DNA of 64,000 nucleotides from Ophiosphaerella korrae (taxonomy: Eukaryota; Ascomycota; Dothideomycetes; Pleosporales; Phaeosphaeriaceae). Location: contig JALNQF010000060.1 of NCBI GenBank assembly GCA_028456385.1, positions 62,001-126,000 on the forward strand, written 5' to 3'. The position numbers were made by a program, and so were the translations under genes. The notes below the pieces were generated by a model. That model was not told the DNA's origin. It searched no databases and was given only the letters and a program-made list of their open reading frames with translations. Positions 1 through 11,506 of the stretch are shown here, piece by piece (within the stretch, counting starts at the first letter, position 1; the number at the start of each line of letters is the position of its first letter).

Positions 1-186
1 CAGGCGTAGGCAGAAACTTTTCGCAGATTCGAATAGTCTCGGCGTACGGTCTAACGTTGAACGCAGGTAGCGTGGAAATCGCGTTAGAGCCTTGGTATTG
101 CTGCTAATTAATACACGGATACTAACGAGTCTGTGTGCGTAATGCCCCAGTTCGCGTGATGCCCCACCCTCACAAGGTCGCGATCT

Positions 187-316
187 CAAAGATAAGGCTA
201 TACAGCTACACACAATAGCTATTATTATGAGATTTTGTAGTAGAGTAGTAAGTAGAGGCTTGCAAGTAATTCAGGCTATCTAAATTTTACTAGGAGGCTA
301 ACGTTGTAGCTAAAAT
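187..316. repeat. AT-rich dispersed repeat, copy 1 (left arm)
   Basis: About 130 bp that align by eye with 40758-40893 inside the inverted-repeat element further right. Both contain a block beginning CAAAGAT(A/G)AGGCTAT, then TAGTAGAGTAGTAA, then TAACGTTG(T/C)AGCTA. Most differences are transitions, as expected for RIP-aged copies. The bases just upstream (about 145-186) also loosely resemble the end of that element, so this may be a fragment of a related transposon. Confidence 0.55.
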
Positions 317-547
317 AAGTAGTTTTAAGTAGAGCTACTATATACCTACTTAAGACTCTCTACTTGTATAGCTTTTCTAATATTTAATATTTTTAAATAC
401 TTTTTTAATAATAATAACTATTTAGATAGACTTTATAGATATATAATAAAATCTTTTTATAATATTCTATATTACTAATATAATTAACTTTGTAATATTA
501 GTAAGTTGTAAACTTACTAACATTAGCGCAAAGTAAGAGATATAAGG

Positions 548-619
548 GTTAACGTATTCTATTACTAAAACTAACAAATTACTAGAACTAACAACTTTCC
601 TTAGCACTACGAATACTAC
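548..619 (+). repeat. Left terminal inverted repeat of the Fot1-like element
   Basis: 72 bp starting GTTAACGTATTCTATTAC. It matches the reverse complement of 2333-2404 with about four differences, all transitions and all T or A in this copy, so this end looks more RIP-mutated than the right one. Confidence 0.85.
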
Positions 620-699
620 CTCTTTAGAGGTTAATAATAAACTTTACTTAGTACTCCCTACTACTATAACACTACTATCTAATTTAGAAGTCTCTTCTT

Positions 700-2290
700 T
701 ACCTTCCTAGCACGTTCGTACGTTATACCCTATCTTCCTATAGTTCTTACAGCGCTGTTAACCTAGCTAAGCCTATTCCTAATTACTCCTACTACGAGCC
801 TTTTTCCCTCTCTACGCACCTCTTAACCCCTCTATAGCTACCTATATTACTCCTATTCTATACTCTATTATACTACTATACTAAATTTACTTTCTTTTAC
901 GCGATTTCTACTAGGTAAGCCTATCTACTTACTCTTTAAGCTCTTTAATACAGGTATCTTAGAGTATATTATAGTATAGTAGTAGTTTAGTACCTTTAAT
1001 AAGCTAGGAGAGGCTAGTATATATAGTTTTAAGGGATTGTATAAAGGATTCCTTTATAAGCTTTAACTAAGACCTAAATTTAAGTATATTGCTTAGAGTC
1101 TTCGACTACTATAGCGTCTCTAGTAGTAGGAGTCCTAGTAGAGTATAAATACGCACGTTAAGGCAATCTAGTACTTACTACGCATCTAAGGAGACAAGTC
1201 CTAAAGCCTTAAAGGCCTTCTTATAGTTCTCCTCTATAAACACGTCTAAAAACGCGTCTCTAAAGGTAAAAAGGAAGCCTTCTTTATTAATATAGAATAC
1301 GCGTTTCTATACTAAGTCTTATACGTAATTAGAGTACTTGCGCTTTAATAGCGAGAAGTATACTATATTAAGTAGCTAGAGGATATATAATAAATAAGAA
1401 AGTATATAGAAGGTAAAGATTTTGTTTTTAAGGTAATAATCTTTAAAATCTTAGTTAAGGTAGCTCTTGTAGCTATCTAAGATAAGTAGCTAGTATACTT
1501 TTACTTAGCGCGTCTTTATATACGCGTTAAAGTGCTTTAACTACTCTAAGCTAAGTAGATTTATTGTCTAGCTATTCTTAGAGACTAAGAGCTTCTAGTC
1601 TAGTAGTATACTTATCTCTTTATACTAGGTAGAGATATAGATACGCCCTTTGTAGATAATAAATAGTAGGATAGCGTACTCTACTACGTAGATACCTTAG
1701 ATTACTATAGCCTACTTATAATTACTACCCTAAGTAAGCGTAGGTTATTAACGCCTCTCTAAGCCTATAACAACCTTTATTAACCTAATTACTCTTATCT
1801 AGAAGCTAGTCTTATTAAAGTTGTAGATATCCTTATCTACTACTTTATACTAGGCCTTAGTGTCTTCTACAAGCTTAAACTATAAGCTAATAACTTTAAA
1901 GTCTTCCTAGAGTATTCTCTAGTAATCCTTTACTTAGTTAAACGCTATCTTTAGTTTGTCTAAGCGCCTTATAAAGCGTATAGGCTAGTACTTACCTATA
2001 GGTATTCTATCCTATACTACTAGTAGTTTATTAGCTATATTAGCTACCTCGTAGAGCTAGGGGGTAAATCCTTGTTAGTTAAGGTCGAGGATATAGTTAA
2101 TAATTGTCTACTCTTCGTTAGAAGTAAGTTTCTAGTAGTTAGTAGTTGTAATTGCCTATAGTGTAATTCCTTTAAGTTAGTTAGAGAGGCAATAATAATT
2201 AATATTAAACACTTTAGCAGCGCGTCGCTAGCTTTAGAATTAGCCTAGAGATAAAGCTTTAAGGGCAAGCTCTACTCTACCTTTATACGC
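700..2290 (-). pseudogene. Fot1/pogo transposase relic
   Basis: Read on the minus strand from about 2290 downward, a conceptual transposase can be followed with many TAG/TAA codons. In order there is a degenerate N-terminal DNA-binding part (about 2290-2130) and a CENP-B-like stretch around 2100-1950 (for example NYILDL and RFIRRL). A DDE core follows, with a motif reading NKTSF near 1800 where DETGF-like is usual (Asp to Asn, a C-to-T change), then LLILDSYKSY near 1480. The usual C-terminal block ending LLKRKYSN lies near 1350 and a tail runs past 1200. Loss of the first catalytic Asp and the stops make it non-functional. Its identity rests on motif order, not on an alignment. Confidence 0.75.
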
Positions 2291-2332
2291 AGGCGTATTT
2301 TTTTGTTGTTATTGTAACATAGTAGTGTAGAA

Positions 2333-2404
2333 GTAGTGTTCGTAGTGCTAAGGAAAGTTGTTAGTTCTAGTAATTTGTTGGTTTCGGTAATAGAATACGT
2401 TAAC
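2333..2404 (-). repeat. Right terminal inverted repeat of the Fot1-like element
   Basis: Inverted partner of 548-619. It keeps more C/G at the four differing positions, so it is probably closer to the ancestral sequence. Confidence 0.85.
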
Positions 2405-2407
2405 TCT

Positions 2408-3127
2408 AGTATAATAGTATATAAGTAGAGAACTATATTTAAGTTTTATTATACGTAAGAGATAGCCTAAACTACCCTATATTATATTACCTTGGCTACC
2501 TTGCATTGGCTTCTCAACTACTTGGCGTTACTTGAGTTGGTATGCTATGGTTACGCTATACGGTTAGGCCATGCCACCTCTTGGCACACCCTTGGTCAGG
2601 TGGTATGTACGCACCCATTTTATCGTGCAAGATGACGAGAAAATGACGAGAAAACCACCGAACACGTACCCCGTTTCTGCTCCATCCCGCTTACTCGGCG
2701 AGATGGGGTAGAAATGGAGCCATGATCTCGGCGCCTAAGACGGCGTCTAGGGAAGTTTGTAGTGTACAACGTCACCCGGCTTACCGTAAACCTCCAGGCG
2801 GGATATGATGGCTGGGCTCCGTCTGACGCAATCCAGCGGCGTCCACTCTACCCACTCTTCCGCTCCGGCGCCGCCAAACGCACGCACCTAGCTCTAGATC
2901 CCAAGGCCCGGCCCGCAACAGGAGGCGGCCGCTCGAACGCGAGTTTGCCCCGGTGAACTGGAACACGGCGAAAATACAAAGATGCGACAATCTAGGAAAT
3001 TAAATACGGTGCAAAACCACACGTCGTCGTACCGAACCTTTCTCCACCATATATATCCTAAATTCCCCTTCGCCTTGACTCCCACCTCGCACGCGCACCC
3101 CTGAAGGCCCCGAGAAACACCGCCACA
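2408..3127. other. Intergenic, transition from RIP block to normal composition
   Basis: TA-rich until about 2470, then balanced base composition. No coding region with family features was seen. The last 100 bp (CCACCATATATATCC near 3045) could hold the TATA region of the gene starting at 3128. Confidence 0.5.
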
Positions 3128-3740
3128 ATGTCTGCTCCACGCTTCAACTTCAATGTAGCCTACTCCGAGCCCGTCAACCGCCCTGGAGACGAGCCCGTCC
3201 TCAGCATGGAAGACGTCTGGCACGGACTTGCGTATGGGTGCCGCCGCCCCGAGGAGATGGCCGAGTACGTGGCCAGCTGCGAGATCACAGGTGACGACGG
3301 GCTCAAGTTCTATCGCCGACTGATTCTCGGTGGGGGAGCTGTGCACACGGCGGCGGGCGAGGCGATAGAACAAGACGTCATTCTGCGCCCTTTGCTCAAT
3401 GTCGGTTTAACATTCGTGCTTTTTAGCCACGGTTGGGTGGATCGGCTAACGTTGTGTGTAGGTTGAAGCAACGACGACTGCTTCTGGGGCGACGACAATC
3501 TTCGCAATGTCTTAGGGCACGTCGGAGCCGCCGAACCCCGAAAGGTCGGAAATTTTCTTGACGGGGGCGTATGAGTTGTGGATGGACGGTGTGGAGGAGG
3601 GAAGCAAGGAGGCGAACGAAGTGAGAGTTAAGTATAGAGCACTGGCGAAGGGGGCTACTCAGGATGGCGTCAAGACTTTCAGACGGTGGAAGGTGAAGGG
3701 GAAGCTGGATGAGTGGGCAAAGCTCCAGAATGGTGCTTGA
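3128..3740 (+). pseudogene. DUF1857/SRPBCC-like protein with an in-frame stop
   Basis: Exon 1 (3128-3400) begins MSAPRFNFNVAYSEPVNRPG, the usual opening of the fungal DUF1857 family, which is predicted to have a START/Bet v1-like ligand-binding fold. A 61-bp intron (3401-3461) joins it in phase to exon 2 (3462-3740), which reads VEATTTASGATTIFAMS. A TAG at 3513-3515 then interrupts it, after which the frame stays open to TGA at 3738-3740 with a family-like ending (GSKEANEVRVKYRALAKGA, then KFRRW-like residues). Total length without the stop would be about 183 aa, normal for the family. The single nonsense codon suggests a recent pseudogene or a base-call error. No ligand or pathway is known from the sequence. 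Confidence 0.6.
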
Positions 3741-5050
3741 TAGAGTTGTTTTTACCACGAGTAGCTTGCTTTTCAATTGGATCATAATGCAGAGTGGTAG
3801 AAGACCTCTTACAATGATCTATTTTCTTATCGCAATTTTCTATGTTTCTTTCCTCTCCTCCCCTTCTACAGGCCAGCGGCGTGGATCAGGGGCCACTGAA
3901 GTTTCTGTGAGTTATCTTGAACACTAGGAACAACGGCACATTGCTTGAGGGGGATTGTTTCACTTGGTGCATCATCCTCGTGGCCAAGCGATAGAGCTCC
4001 TAATAACCATGCTAAATATAGGGTCTTGATTTTTTTATCTTGCTAGGTTCTGGTAGGACCAAGCTGGCAACTTGGTTACTTTTTATGAGGCAAACTCATG
4101 GTTCTGCTAGGTCTTTAGTGGCGACATACGCCGCCTGTACAAGGTCAAAAGTTTGGAACTGTGGGCCAAAACCCGAGCAAGCATCACCAAAAAGTAGCCT
4201 TTTCTTGAGAAAGAAATATAGAACTTGTACAAATCAAAGCCTCCTTAAACTGGATGATAGATTAAACCAAAATTACCATCTTTTTACCTACTAGATTATC
4301 AATATTGAATAAAGTATATACTTTCTCTAAAATCTCAATATCTCTAATTTTGGCGAGAATCTTCAAAACCTTTGACGCGCGATTGTGTATCACACCAACA
4401 AAAGCAGTCGCATATAGAGCCTCGGCACAACCCTCCTTCAAAGCTCTTCAAAACCAGATATTGTATCCAGCATATACTGAGGCCATAACTCGCCAAACGT
4501 TTGCACAATTGTGCTGGTACAGTCCATCCTACGCGTTCACCTCACCCTACAGAAATCATAAAGCCACAGGTACCCGAAAAAGCAGCATCACCCGCAATCC
4601 AGGCCCTGGAATTTACTCAGCGCGACCAACTTCGCTCACAACACACACCGAGATCTAGAACGTGTGACAAAAAACATTTCACAGCCCCTATCTTGCACGC
4701 CCTCCCCGGTCAAACGATCGACGCAGAAATGTCTCCGAGCGCGCGAAATAACGACGCAAAAATGCGCGAGGTGCATGGGGTTTGTAGAGTAATTGGTAAG
4801 CATGGCGCATTCACTTGGCATATCAAGATGGTCTGGAGCCAAATTTGCGCGGTGATTGGGTGTCGAAGTGCCCGCATGCGGACAAAGAGTGGCACGTGAC
4901 TGGCTCCGGCATCTTGCAGCGGGCCGCTGCTCCCTTTTGGGTCAGCAATATATAGTGTAGGTTTGTTCGCACCCCCCATTCAACGCTCAACACGAAGTTA
5001 TCGGGCGAGCTTGTACGGGAGTTTGGGCAAAGTTTGAAGCAATCGTTTGA
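3741..5050. other. Intergenic, no supported gene
   Basis: Several overlapping open frames (for example 4305-4658 and 4501-4899) cover the same bases in different frames and show no family motif, so none is called. The 3' part (4640-5050) is likely promoter sequence for the transporter at 5213. Confidence 0.5.
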
Positions 5051-5122
5051 TTCTTCGTCTTCTTCTTCGTCTTCTTCTTCTTCTTCTTCTTCTTCTTCTT
5101 CTTCTTCTTCTTCTTCTTCTTC
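5051..5122 (+). repeat. (TTC)n microsatellite in the transporter leader
   Basis: About 24 near-perfect TTC units, with two GTC variants at the left end, lying 90 bp upstream of the transporter start codon. Poly-Glu, poly-Arg and poly-Leu open frames here are artefacts of the repeat. Confidence 0.9.
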
Positions 5123-5212
5123 TACCTTTATGCACAACAACGGCCCTACTCATCCTCCGCAAACCTCTTTGCCTCCTTAACCCCCAAGATCCTGAAATCC
5201 ACTCTCTCCGCC

Positions 5213-7151
5213 ATGGCAGAGTACGCTCCCACCCCCACTCCATCTCTCAAGCAACTCTCCTCGCAAGAGCCCCAATCCTCCAACCCCAACGCCGCCGACC
5301 ATCCAGCCAAAGACGCCGTGCCCCCATCCCAAGAATGGGTCATGGACACATCTGACTTCCCCGGCCCCCGTGCCCTAACGCTCATCATGATCGGCCTCTT
5401 CCTCGCACTCTTCGCCGCCAATCTCGACACCACGATTCTAGCAACAGCAGTGCCGTACATCACGGACGATTTCAACACGATTCGGGACGTCAGCTGGTAT
5501 GCGTCGGCCATCATGTTGGTGGCTGCGGCGTTCCAGTCGACGTGGGGCAAGATCTTCAAGTACTTTCCGAAGAAATGGACGTTTCTGTTCTCGCTGTTTG
5601 TTTTCGAGGTGGGCAGCATGATATGTGCGTTGGCGCCGAATAGTACGACGTTTGATTGTGGGTCGGGCGATTGCGGGTTTGGGGGCATCCGGTGTGACGG
5701 CGGGCGTCTTTATCTTGATTGCTTTTTCGGCGCCGCCCAAGTATGTGCCGGGGTTTATGGGGGTTGGTGGTGTGACGTATGCGGCTGCTTCGCTCGCAGG
5801 GCCGCTTTTGGGTGGCGCCTTGACTGAGTCTGCGTCCTGGCGGTGGTGTTTCTAGATTAACTTGCCAATCGGTGCAGTCACGGCAGCCACTTTGGTCCTG
5901 TTTTACCACACGCCTAAAGCCGCTCAACCACAGCCGGCCACCCCGAGAGAGAAGGTCTTGCAGATGGATCTAGTGGGAACCTTCTTGGTCATGGGCGCTG
6001 TGGTGTGCTTCATCCTTGCCTTCCAATGGGGAGGGTCCGTGAAGGCGTGGTCCGACAGCACCGTCATCGGAACGATTATTGGCTTCGTCCTCATTTCAAT
6101 TCTCTTCATAGCAAACGAGCTGTACATGGGTGACCGCGCCATGCTCGAGCCTCGCATCATGAAGATACGCCGGGTCTGGGCAAACTGCGCCCACGTCTTC
6201 TTCGTCTCCGGCGGCTTCTTCATCCTCACCTACTATCTCCCCCTGTACTTCCAGTCCGCCAAGGGCCTCTCTCCTATTGCGTCCGGGGTGAGGAACTTGC
6301 CCATCAACGTAGGCTGCTTCCTCAGCATCGTCGCCGGCTTCGTGGTGTCCATCTATGGCAGACTCTGGGCACCCCTGATGGCCATCGGCGCTGGAATCGC
6401 AACCCTGGGCGCTGGCTTGATATACACGTTTAATCTTAATACGGCGGTAGGGAGTTACATTGGATTCCAGCTCATTGCTGGTATGGGCATGGGCATGACG
6501 TTGCAGATCCCTCTAATGGCGAACCAGGCCACAGTCTCCCCGATGGATATCGCGCCCGTGTCAGCCATCACTCTGTTCTTCCAGATCATCGGCGGTTCGT
6601 TCTCGGTCGCATGCGCCCAGGCGGCCTTCACGTCGACGATTGTGCGCAGAGTCGCGGTCCACGCGCCCACCATTGAACCCCGCATGTTGCTGGATCTGGG
6701 TGCGACGGAGCTGAGACACAAATTCAGCGGGGCCGAGCTTCAGGGTATTCTCCAGGCGTACATGGATGGTCTGAGGGTGGCATTCGCAGTCGCCATTGCG
6801 CTGCTCGGTATTGGCTTCGTCTTCTCGTTTGTGCCCAATATCATAGCTCCAAATACTAATATCTATACTCGCACTTTAGTCATTACTTTAAAGTCACCTC
6901 CTGTTAGCAAGTCTACCTTACAGATCTCAGAACTGACTAGTGTACACCCTCGTATGGTCGACAGAATCTATGGCCGTGCTATTACAGCAGGTTTCGAGCC
7001 GAATACTCTACCTCTTAAGATACTTCCCGAGCATTTTCAAGATGCTCCTCAGTCTAGCCGCCCTGTCAAACAGACAGCCGAGGTTAAGGAGCAAGTGATA
7101 GAACAAGTACGACGCGGCAGATTTGGATCAAAGCATGGCAGACGCAGTTAA
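5213..7151 (+). pseudogene. DHA2-type (14-TM) MFS drug efflux transporter, broken
   Basis: The protein starts MAEYAPTPTPSLKQLSSQ with a hydrophilic N-tail. It then shows DHA2 family features: LDTTILATAVPYITDDF in TM1, an RAIAGLGASGVTAG block, and GPLLGGALTESASWRW (motif C), followed by many hydrophobic segments to about 6840. Two lesions break it. One extra base in the TTT at 5651-5653 shifts the frame, and TAG at 5853-5855 stands where family members have Trp (WINLPIG follows at once). The last 100 residues (about 6840-7151) are hydrophilic, come from a more AT-rich stretch, and do not look like a normal transporter C-terminus. Family members export drugs or toxins by proton antiport at the plasma membrane. 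As written it cannot make a full protein. Confidence 0.75.
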
Positions 7152-7539
7152 GGCGCGGGAAAGATGCTGGAGAGACCTCCCATAAGAGAAGATACAATCT
7201 TAGATAGAACGCATCCTTGTACAAATCCCTAAAATTATAGAACTACAGGGTGGAAATGAGTATACAGAAGGTAGATGTGGACCGTGTAGACGGCCAAAGG
7301 CGAGTTGAGACAGAGATCAGCGTTTTGGTGGCGTTTCTTGGCAAACAAAACTTTTGAAAGGCACCTCCGTACCCTTGCGCGACGCTAGCATAGCGCCCGT
7401 TGTTACACTATCCTACTTTTAGGTTAGGTCAGCCTTTCCCGCCTTCGCCTAGGTCTATGAGCAGCATTCGCAGCAGCCACAAGACAAGTGTAAAACATCA
7501 TCTTGACGAGTTAATTAATTATATAGACGGATTCTAGCT
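7152..7539. other. Convergent intergenic region
   Basis: 3' flanks of two converging genes. Nothing distinctive seen. Confidence 0.5.
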
Positions 7540-8308
7540 TCAAACCGGGACCTTTCCTCTTGCGAAGAAGAGCTGATTCATTCCCCCACCGGGTATCTCT
7601 GACCGCTCTGGGTGCAGCAGAAAGCCAAAGTCCCCCAGCCCAGCCTGTGCAAACATGTCCTGCATCTCCGCCTCGCTGAAGCCAGAATGCATGACAGTCG
7701 CCGCACCCGGGTGCTTGTGCGAGTCCGAGTCGCCGCGAGCATGCTCGCGCGCATGGGATTGCGGCAGCCAATCGATGATGACCAGCGATCCGCCAGGACT
7801 CAGGCGGTCGGCAAGCTTCTTGACCATGGTGGCGGGGTCCTCGACGTGATGCAGGGCCATGGACATGATTGCGACGTCGAAATGGCGGAACTCGGATCCA
7901 TCCAGCACGGCGTCGTGGTTGAGGATGTTGCCACGGACACGGTGCATTTGGTGTGGCGTCAAGGCCAGACGCAGCGCGGTGGCGTTGTATTGCTCTACCA
8001 TGCCCCCTGAGATGTCGATGCCGCGCAGGACGGAGGGAGGCGTGTGCTGTCAGTGCCATGGATGCTACGCCGCCGCCACACGCATAGTCGAGCACTCTCC
8101 AGCCTCCTTCTTTCGGCTGCGCAATCCACTCGACATGTTCGCGCACAAAGCTACTGATCTGCTGTGCAAGGTTGCGAACCCACTCCTCACTGTGCGTGGA
8201 TTTGGCAATCGAACTACATTTCAGGTTAGCTTGATCATGGTTGGATTGAGCACGGGCTTACTCAAAGAACTCGCTGTTGAGATCCCCGATGGTGCGGTTG
8301 GCAGTCAT
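7540..8308 (-). CDS. Class I SAM-dependent methyltransferase (UbiE/Methyltransf_11 type), one frameshift
   Basis: Exon 1 (8308-8262) begins MTANRTIGDLNSEFF. A 48-bp intron (8214-8261) leads to exon 2 (8213-7540). Motif I appears as VLDYACGGGVASMAL. After a one-base frameshift near 8040 the frame resumes with SVLRGIDISGGMVEQYN (motif II area), then IMSMALHHVEDPATMVKKLA and LSPGGSLVIIDWLP. The C-terminus reads GGGMNQLFFARGKVPV. Corrected length is about 239 aa, normal for small fungal methyltransferases that act on small-molecule O, N or C atoms; the substrate is unknown. The total coding length has exactly one excess base, so either the gene is recently broken or the sequence has an indel error in the C-rich stretch. 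It converges on the broken efflux pump. Confidence 0.7.
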
Positions 8309-9572
8309 GGCGGCGGTGGTGTTTGAGCAAAGGCAACTATCGAAAAGAAGGGCAATTGGGAGCCCTAGATTTAATACGGGCACAAGAAGATTGCTCTCTG
8401 TACCTCTAGGCGCTCGGAAACTCCTCGTAGACTTTTAGAGACAACGCAGGAACGGCGGCCTAGTCCGTTTTGGGTATAGACGATATGCAGCCAGCGGCCC
8501 GCTGCTCGGAGCCCTACCCACCATTGAAAACAGGTAAAAAAAAAACTCAAAGTACTTCTCGTTTAGGCCGCCCTCCGCCTCTAATAACTGCATATTCGGT
8601 ATAGCTTAAAAGATTGTAAAGCGCTCTAAAACTTACTGCTTTGTTACTTTTTTTTTTTTTTTGCAAGTCAGCAGCAACAGCGGAAGCAGCGAGGGCGGTA
8701 ATAGAGTTTTGAGAGGTAGATTTGAAAAACCAGCTAATAATCTGGATAGTGGCGCGACGCTGAAGGTTGTCTATGTTGTAGGCGAGATTCCTAGCAGATT
8801 TACGACAAGAGATAGCAACTAGCTAAAAAGACGAAAACCTAAGTTGCCGAAACCACTATGGCATAGATCAATTTACTTAAAGAACAAGTAGTAGAGTGTA
8901 TATTACTTGAGGATAGAGCTCTTCTATATAAGAGCTGAATTGCTAATGGCTTTTTTTGTGTGGAAAAGATTAAGAGGATGTAGTAGCTAGGGCACTTTCT
9001 AGATATCAACGCATTAGAGCATGCCTAAGATGAGGGGCTACATAACGAAGCAATTCACTCCTAGTTGTGATGCGGAGGATTGTAAACACTAATGGGTTAC
9101 TGAATGGGAGGCTATGCCCATAGAGATTGTTAACAAGTAGGTGATGGAGTGCTAGTGATTGTACGCCGTGTCATCGCTCATAAGGACAAGAATGATTTCC
9201 ATAGTTAGTTGTAACACTAGAAAATCAATTAAAATATTAATCTACATACAATCTAAATTCCTCACGAATTCCAGCTTTATAACTAATCGCGTTGTGTTTT
9301 GGAGGCCTTGTTTGTATGGGAACTTGTATGGGCGGTGGATCGCGATCACCTTTTGACTGGGGCCAGTGCTCAAAAAATGGGTGTGCGAGCTCTTTCGTAA
9401 TTCGACGTCACCCAAACAAAAACAAAGAGACTTTTTGGCAACTTTTCAGATTCTTTCCTTGGATAATGCAATGGACACATGTCTGCTTCTAGAGATGTGG
9501 TTCGTGAAATTGTGGAAATGTTGATTCTCTTTTCCTTTGCACCACACCGTCTAGCTGCCATTCCAAAAGCAC
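8309..9572. other. Intergenic, no supported gene
   Basis: Contains A- and T-runs (for example T16 near 8647) and a TA-rich stretch 8860-8950. Short open frames show no family features. Confidence 0.5.
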
Positions 9573-11506
9573 CTAAGACGCAGTTGACACTCCCTCGCGC
9601 TCGACGTCCCTCCTCGTCACCTTCACCCACTGATCACGCTGGATAATGATACCATAAGCAAGACTATGCCATGGCTTCTCCGGATGCATAATCGAAACAT
9701 CATACCGGCCGAAAATCTGCTCCCACGTTAACACCCCCCTACGCCAAATCTCATGCACGAAAAAAACTTGCCTCGACCACAACCTTCACAATATGCATCA
9801 TCGCAATCTCCCGCCCCAAACAAAGAAACCGACCCGACCCGAATATCAGCTCATGCGCCCTGTCCATCTTCAACTTCTGCTCCTCGCCCACTTCCTCAAG
9901 CCACCGCTCTGGCCGAAACACCTCCGCATCCGCCCCAAACGTCTCCTCGTCCCGAAGAATTGCCGTCAGCGACAGCGCGATTTTCGTCCGCGCAGGAACC
10001 ACTCGGCCGTCTGGAAGGACATCGGGCTCGTTGCCGAGCTGCTTTTCCATCGTGGCGATGGCCGGCGGGTGGATGCGCAGCACTTCGCGCACAACGGCGA
10101 GGATGTAGCGCATGTTGCGCGCATCGCTGTAGCGGATGATGGAGGAGGTAGGTCGTGAGGGCGGGATGGCCGCGGCGGCGAGGGCGGCGCGGATGCGGCG
10201 TACGACAGAGGGGTTACTGGCGATGTAGAGAATTGCGGCGCGGAGGGAGGTTGCTACGGTGTCGGAGCCGGCGACTCTGGGGGGGGGGGGTTATGTTGTG
10301 TTCTTGGGCGCTTTGTTTGAGGTACGTGAGGGCTGGATTTACAGTTGGAGAAGGGATGTTCGCTCTGCTTCGTACGGTGACATGCCTTGGCGTACGAACA
10401 CGCCTAGCATGTCGTCTTTTTCGACTTTTTTCTCACCGTAACGCGAGCGGGCACACTTCTGAGCGAAGCTGTATCGCCAAGTCAGTACAGGGCGTTGAGG
10501 CGGCAGCTTGTGATCTGCTCGGATCGGATCAATAACAACGCTGTTGAAAATGACTTACCCCATGACCTTACTAAAGGGGCTATTGTCGTCCGGGTGTGAT
10601 GCAAGGAATTTAACCATGACCCACAACGGGATCAAGTTGAGGATCTCAGGGTAGATAGTGAAGAATGACATGGACCTAATATTGTCTTCCGTATTATGCA
10701 AGAAATTCCACTTATCCTTATCCTTCTTGAGATCTCCAATCGGCTCGCTGAAGGCAATATCCGTAATAGAGTCGATGGAGAAGTAACTTGCGAGGTAGCC
10801 CCAATCCAGAGGCCGGGCAGTACCGCTGTCAACGTCTGAGATGTACTTTGATTCGATGAGGTCTAGCATGACCCCGAGCTGGGCATCGACAGCGCTTTCA
10901 CACCGCTCATTTTCTTTCTTGAGATTGTACTGCGACATACGTGAGCTGGCACATCGTGAGCCTGGAGAGGGGTTACGTACGCCTACGGTCATTTTGGATC
11001 GCACGGCCTTGTGCTCGGCCTCGTCCGTCATGCTGATCAGCGTATCCTCGCCTGGCGTGAAGCGCGAGCCCTTGTACCAATCTGAGCGATGATACTTACT
11101 CTTTGGGGCGTTGACTTTGCGCATAAATTCTACATCCGAAACTAGCAACGTGTTGGGCCCAATGCGCGCAAATTTGCCTTCCGAATCCATTTAATAACAC
11201 AGCATGTTGTCCTTTTTAGGGCAAGCGAAACATACCATACTTTTTGCTTATTTCTTGGAGAATGTGGTGCATCCTTCCACTCTGGACGCACTTGAGTAGC
11301 CAGAACTTCGACCATGCGGCCGATTTTGGGCCCTTGAACGCTCGAAGTTGGGCATATTGGGCGATTGAGTAGATGGCGTACACGGAGGATATGGAAAGGA
11401 TCACTAGAGCAGCTGCTCTGGGTTGTGCGAGACTGCGAAGGAGGTTCGCGGCGGCGCCGCTATCGTGAACATCAGCCAACGTCGACTTTGAATTATTGTG
11501 ATCCAT
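9573..11506 (-). CDS. Cytochrome P450, pisatin-demethylase-like, C-terminal frameshift
   Basis: Five exons were spliced in phase: 11506-11236, 11177-10981, 10929-10559, 10468-10343 and 10276-9573. The start is the ATG of MDHNNSKSTLADVHD. One membrane anchor follows (AALVILSISSVYAIYSIA). Family signals are KFARIGPNTLLVSDVEFMRK and YHRSDWYKGSRFTPGEDTL near the N-terminus, I-helix LVAGSDTVATS, ExxR motif EVLR, PERW, and the haem loop FGSGRFLCLG with its Cys. After the haem loop, a run of seven T (plus-strand A at 9760-9766) puts the last 60 codons out of frame. Six T would restore an ordinary P450 end. The intron before the AGSDT exon has a run of 12 C as polypyrimidine tract. The substrate is unknown; relatives hydroxylate or demethylate plant and fungal phenolics at the ER. 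Confidence 0.8.

Larger units (their letters stand above)
545..2407 (-). mobile_element. RIP-inactivated Fot1/pogo-type (Tc1-mariner superfamily) DNA transposon
   Basis: A 1.86-kb element bounded by long inverted repeats at 548-619 and 2333-2404. The minus strand between them encodes a relic DDE transposase. Size and layout fit autonomous Fot1/pogo elements of about 1.9 kb. The interior is extremely TA-rich, and most in-frame stops are TAA/TAG where glutamine or tryptophan is expected, which is the C-to-T signature of RIP. A clean TA target duplication was not resolved: the left flank is TA, and the right flank is ambiguous by a few bases. The element sits in a larger TA-rich block that starts near 180. 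Confidence 0.85.

Noticed and set aside
4305..4899. Two overlapping plus-strand open frames of 117 and 132 codons
   Set aside because: They overlap in different frames, show no family motif or splice pattern, and lie next to AT-rich non-coding DNA.
4823..5243. Open frames encoding poly-Glu, poly-Arg and poly-Leu stretches
   Set aside because: They are read-throughs of the TTC microsatellite upstream of the transporter, not genes.
9573..11506. The left P450 as a member of the PKS cluster
   Set aside because: It is separated from the amidase by a transposase relic, a dispersed repeat and the rhodopsin-domain gene, and it groups better with the broken pump and methyltransferase beside it.
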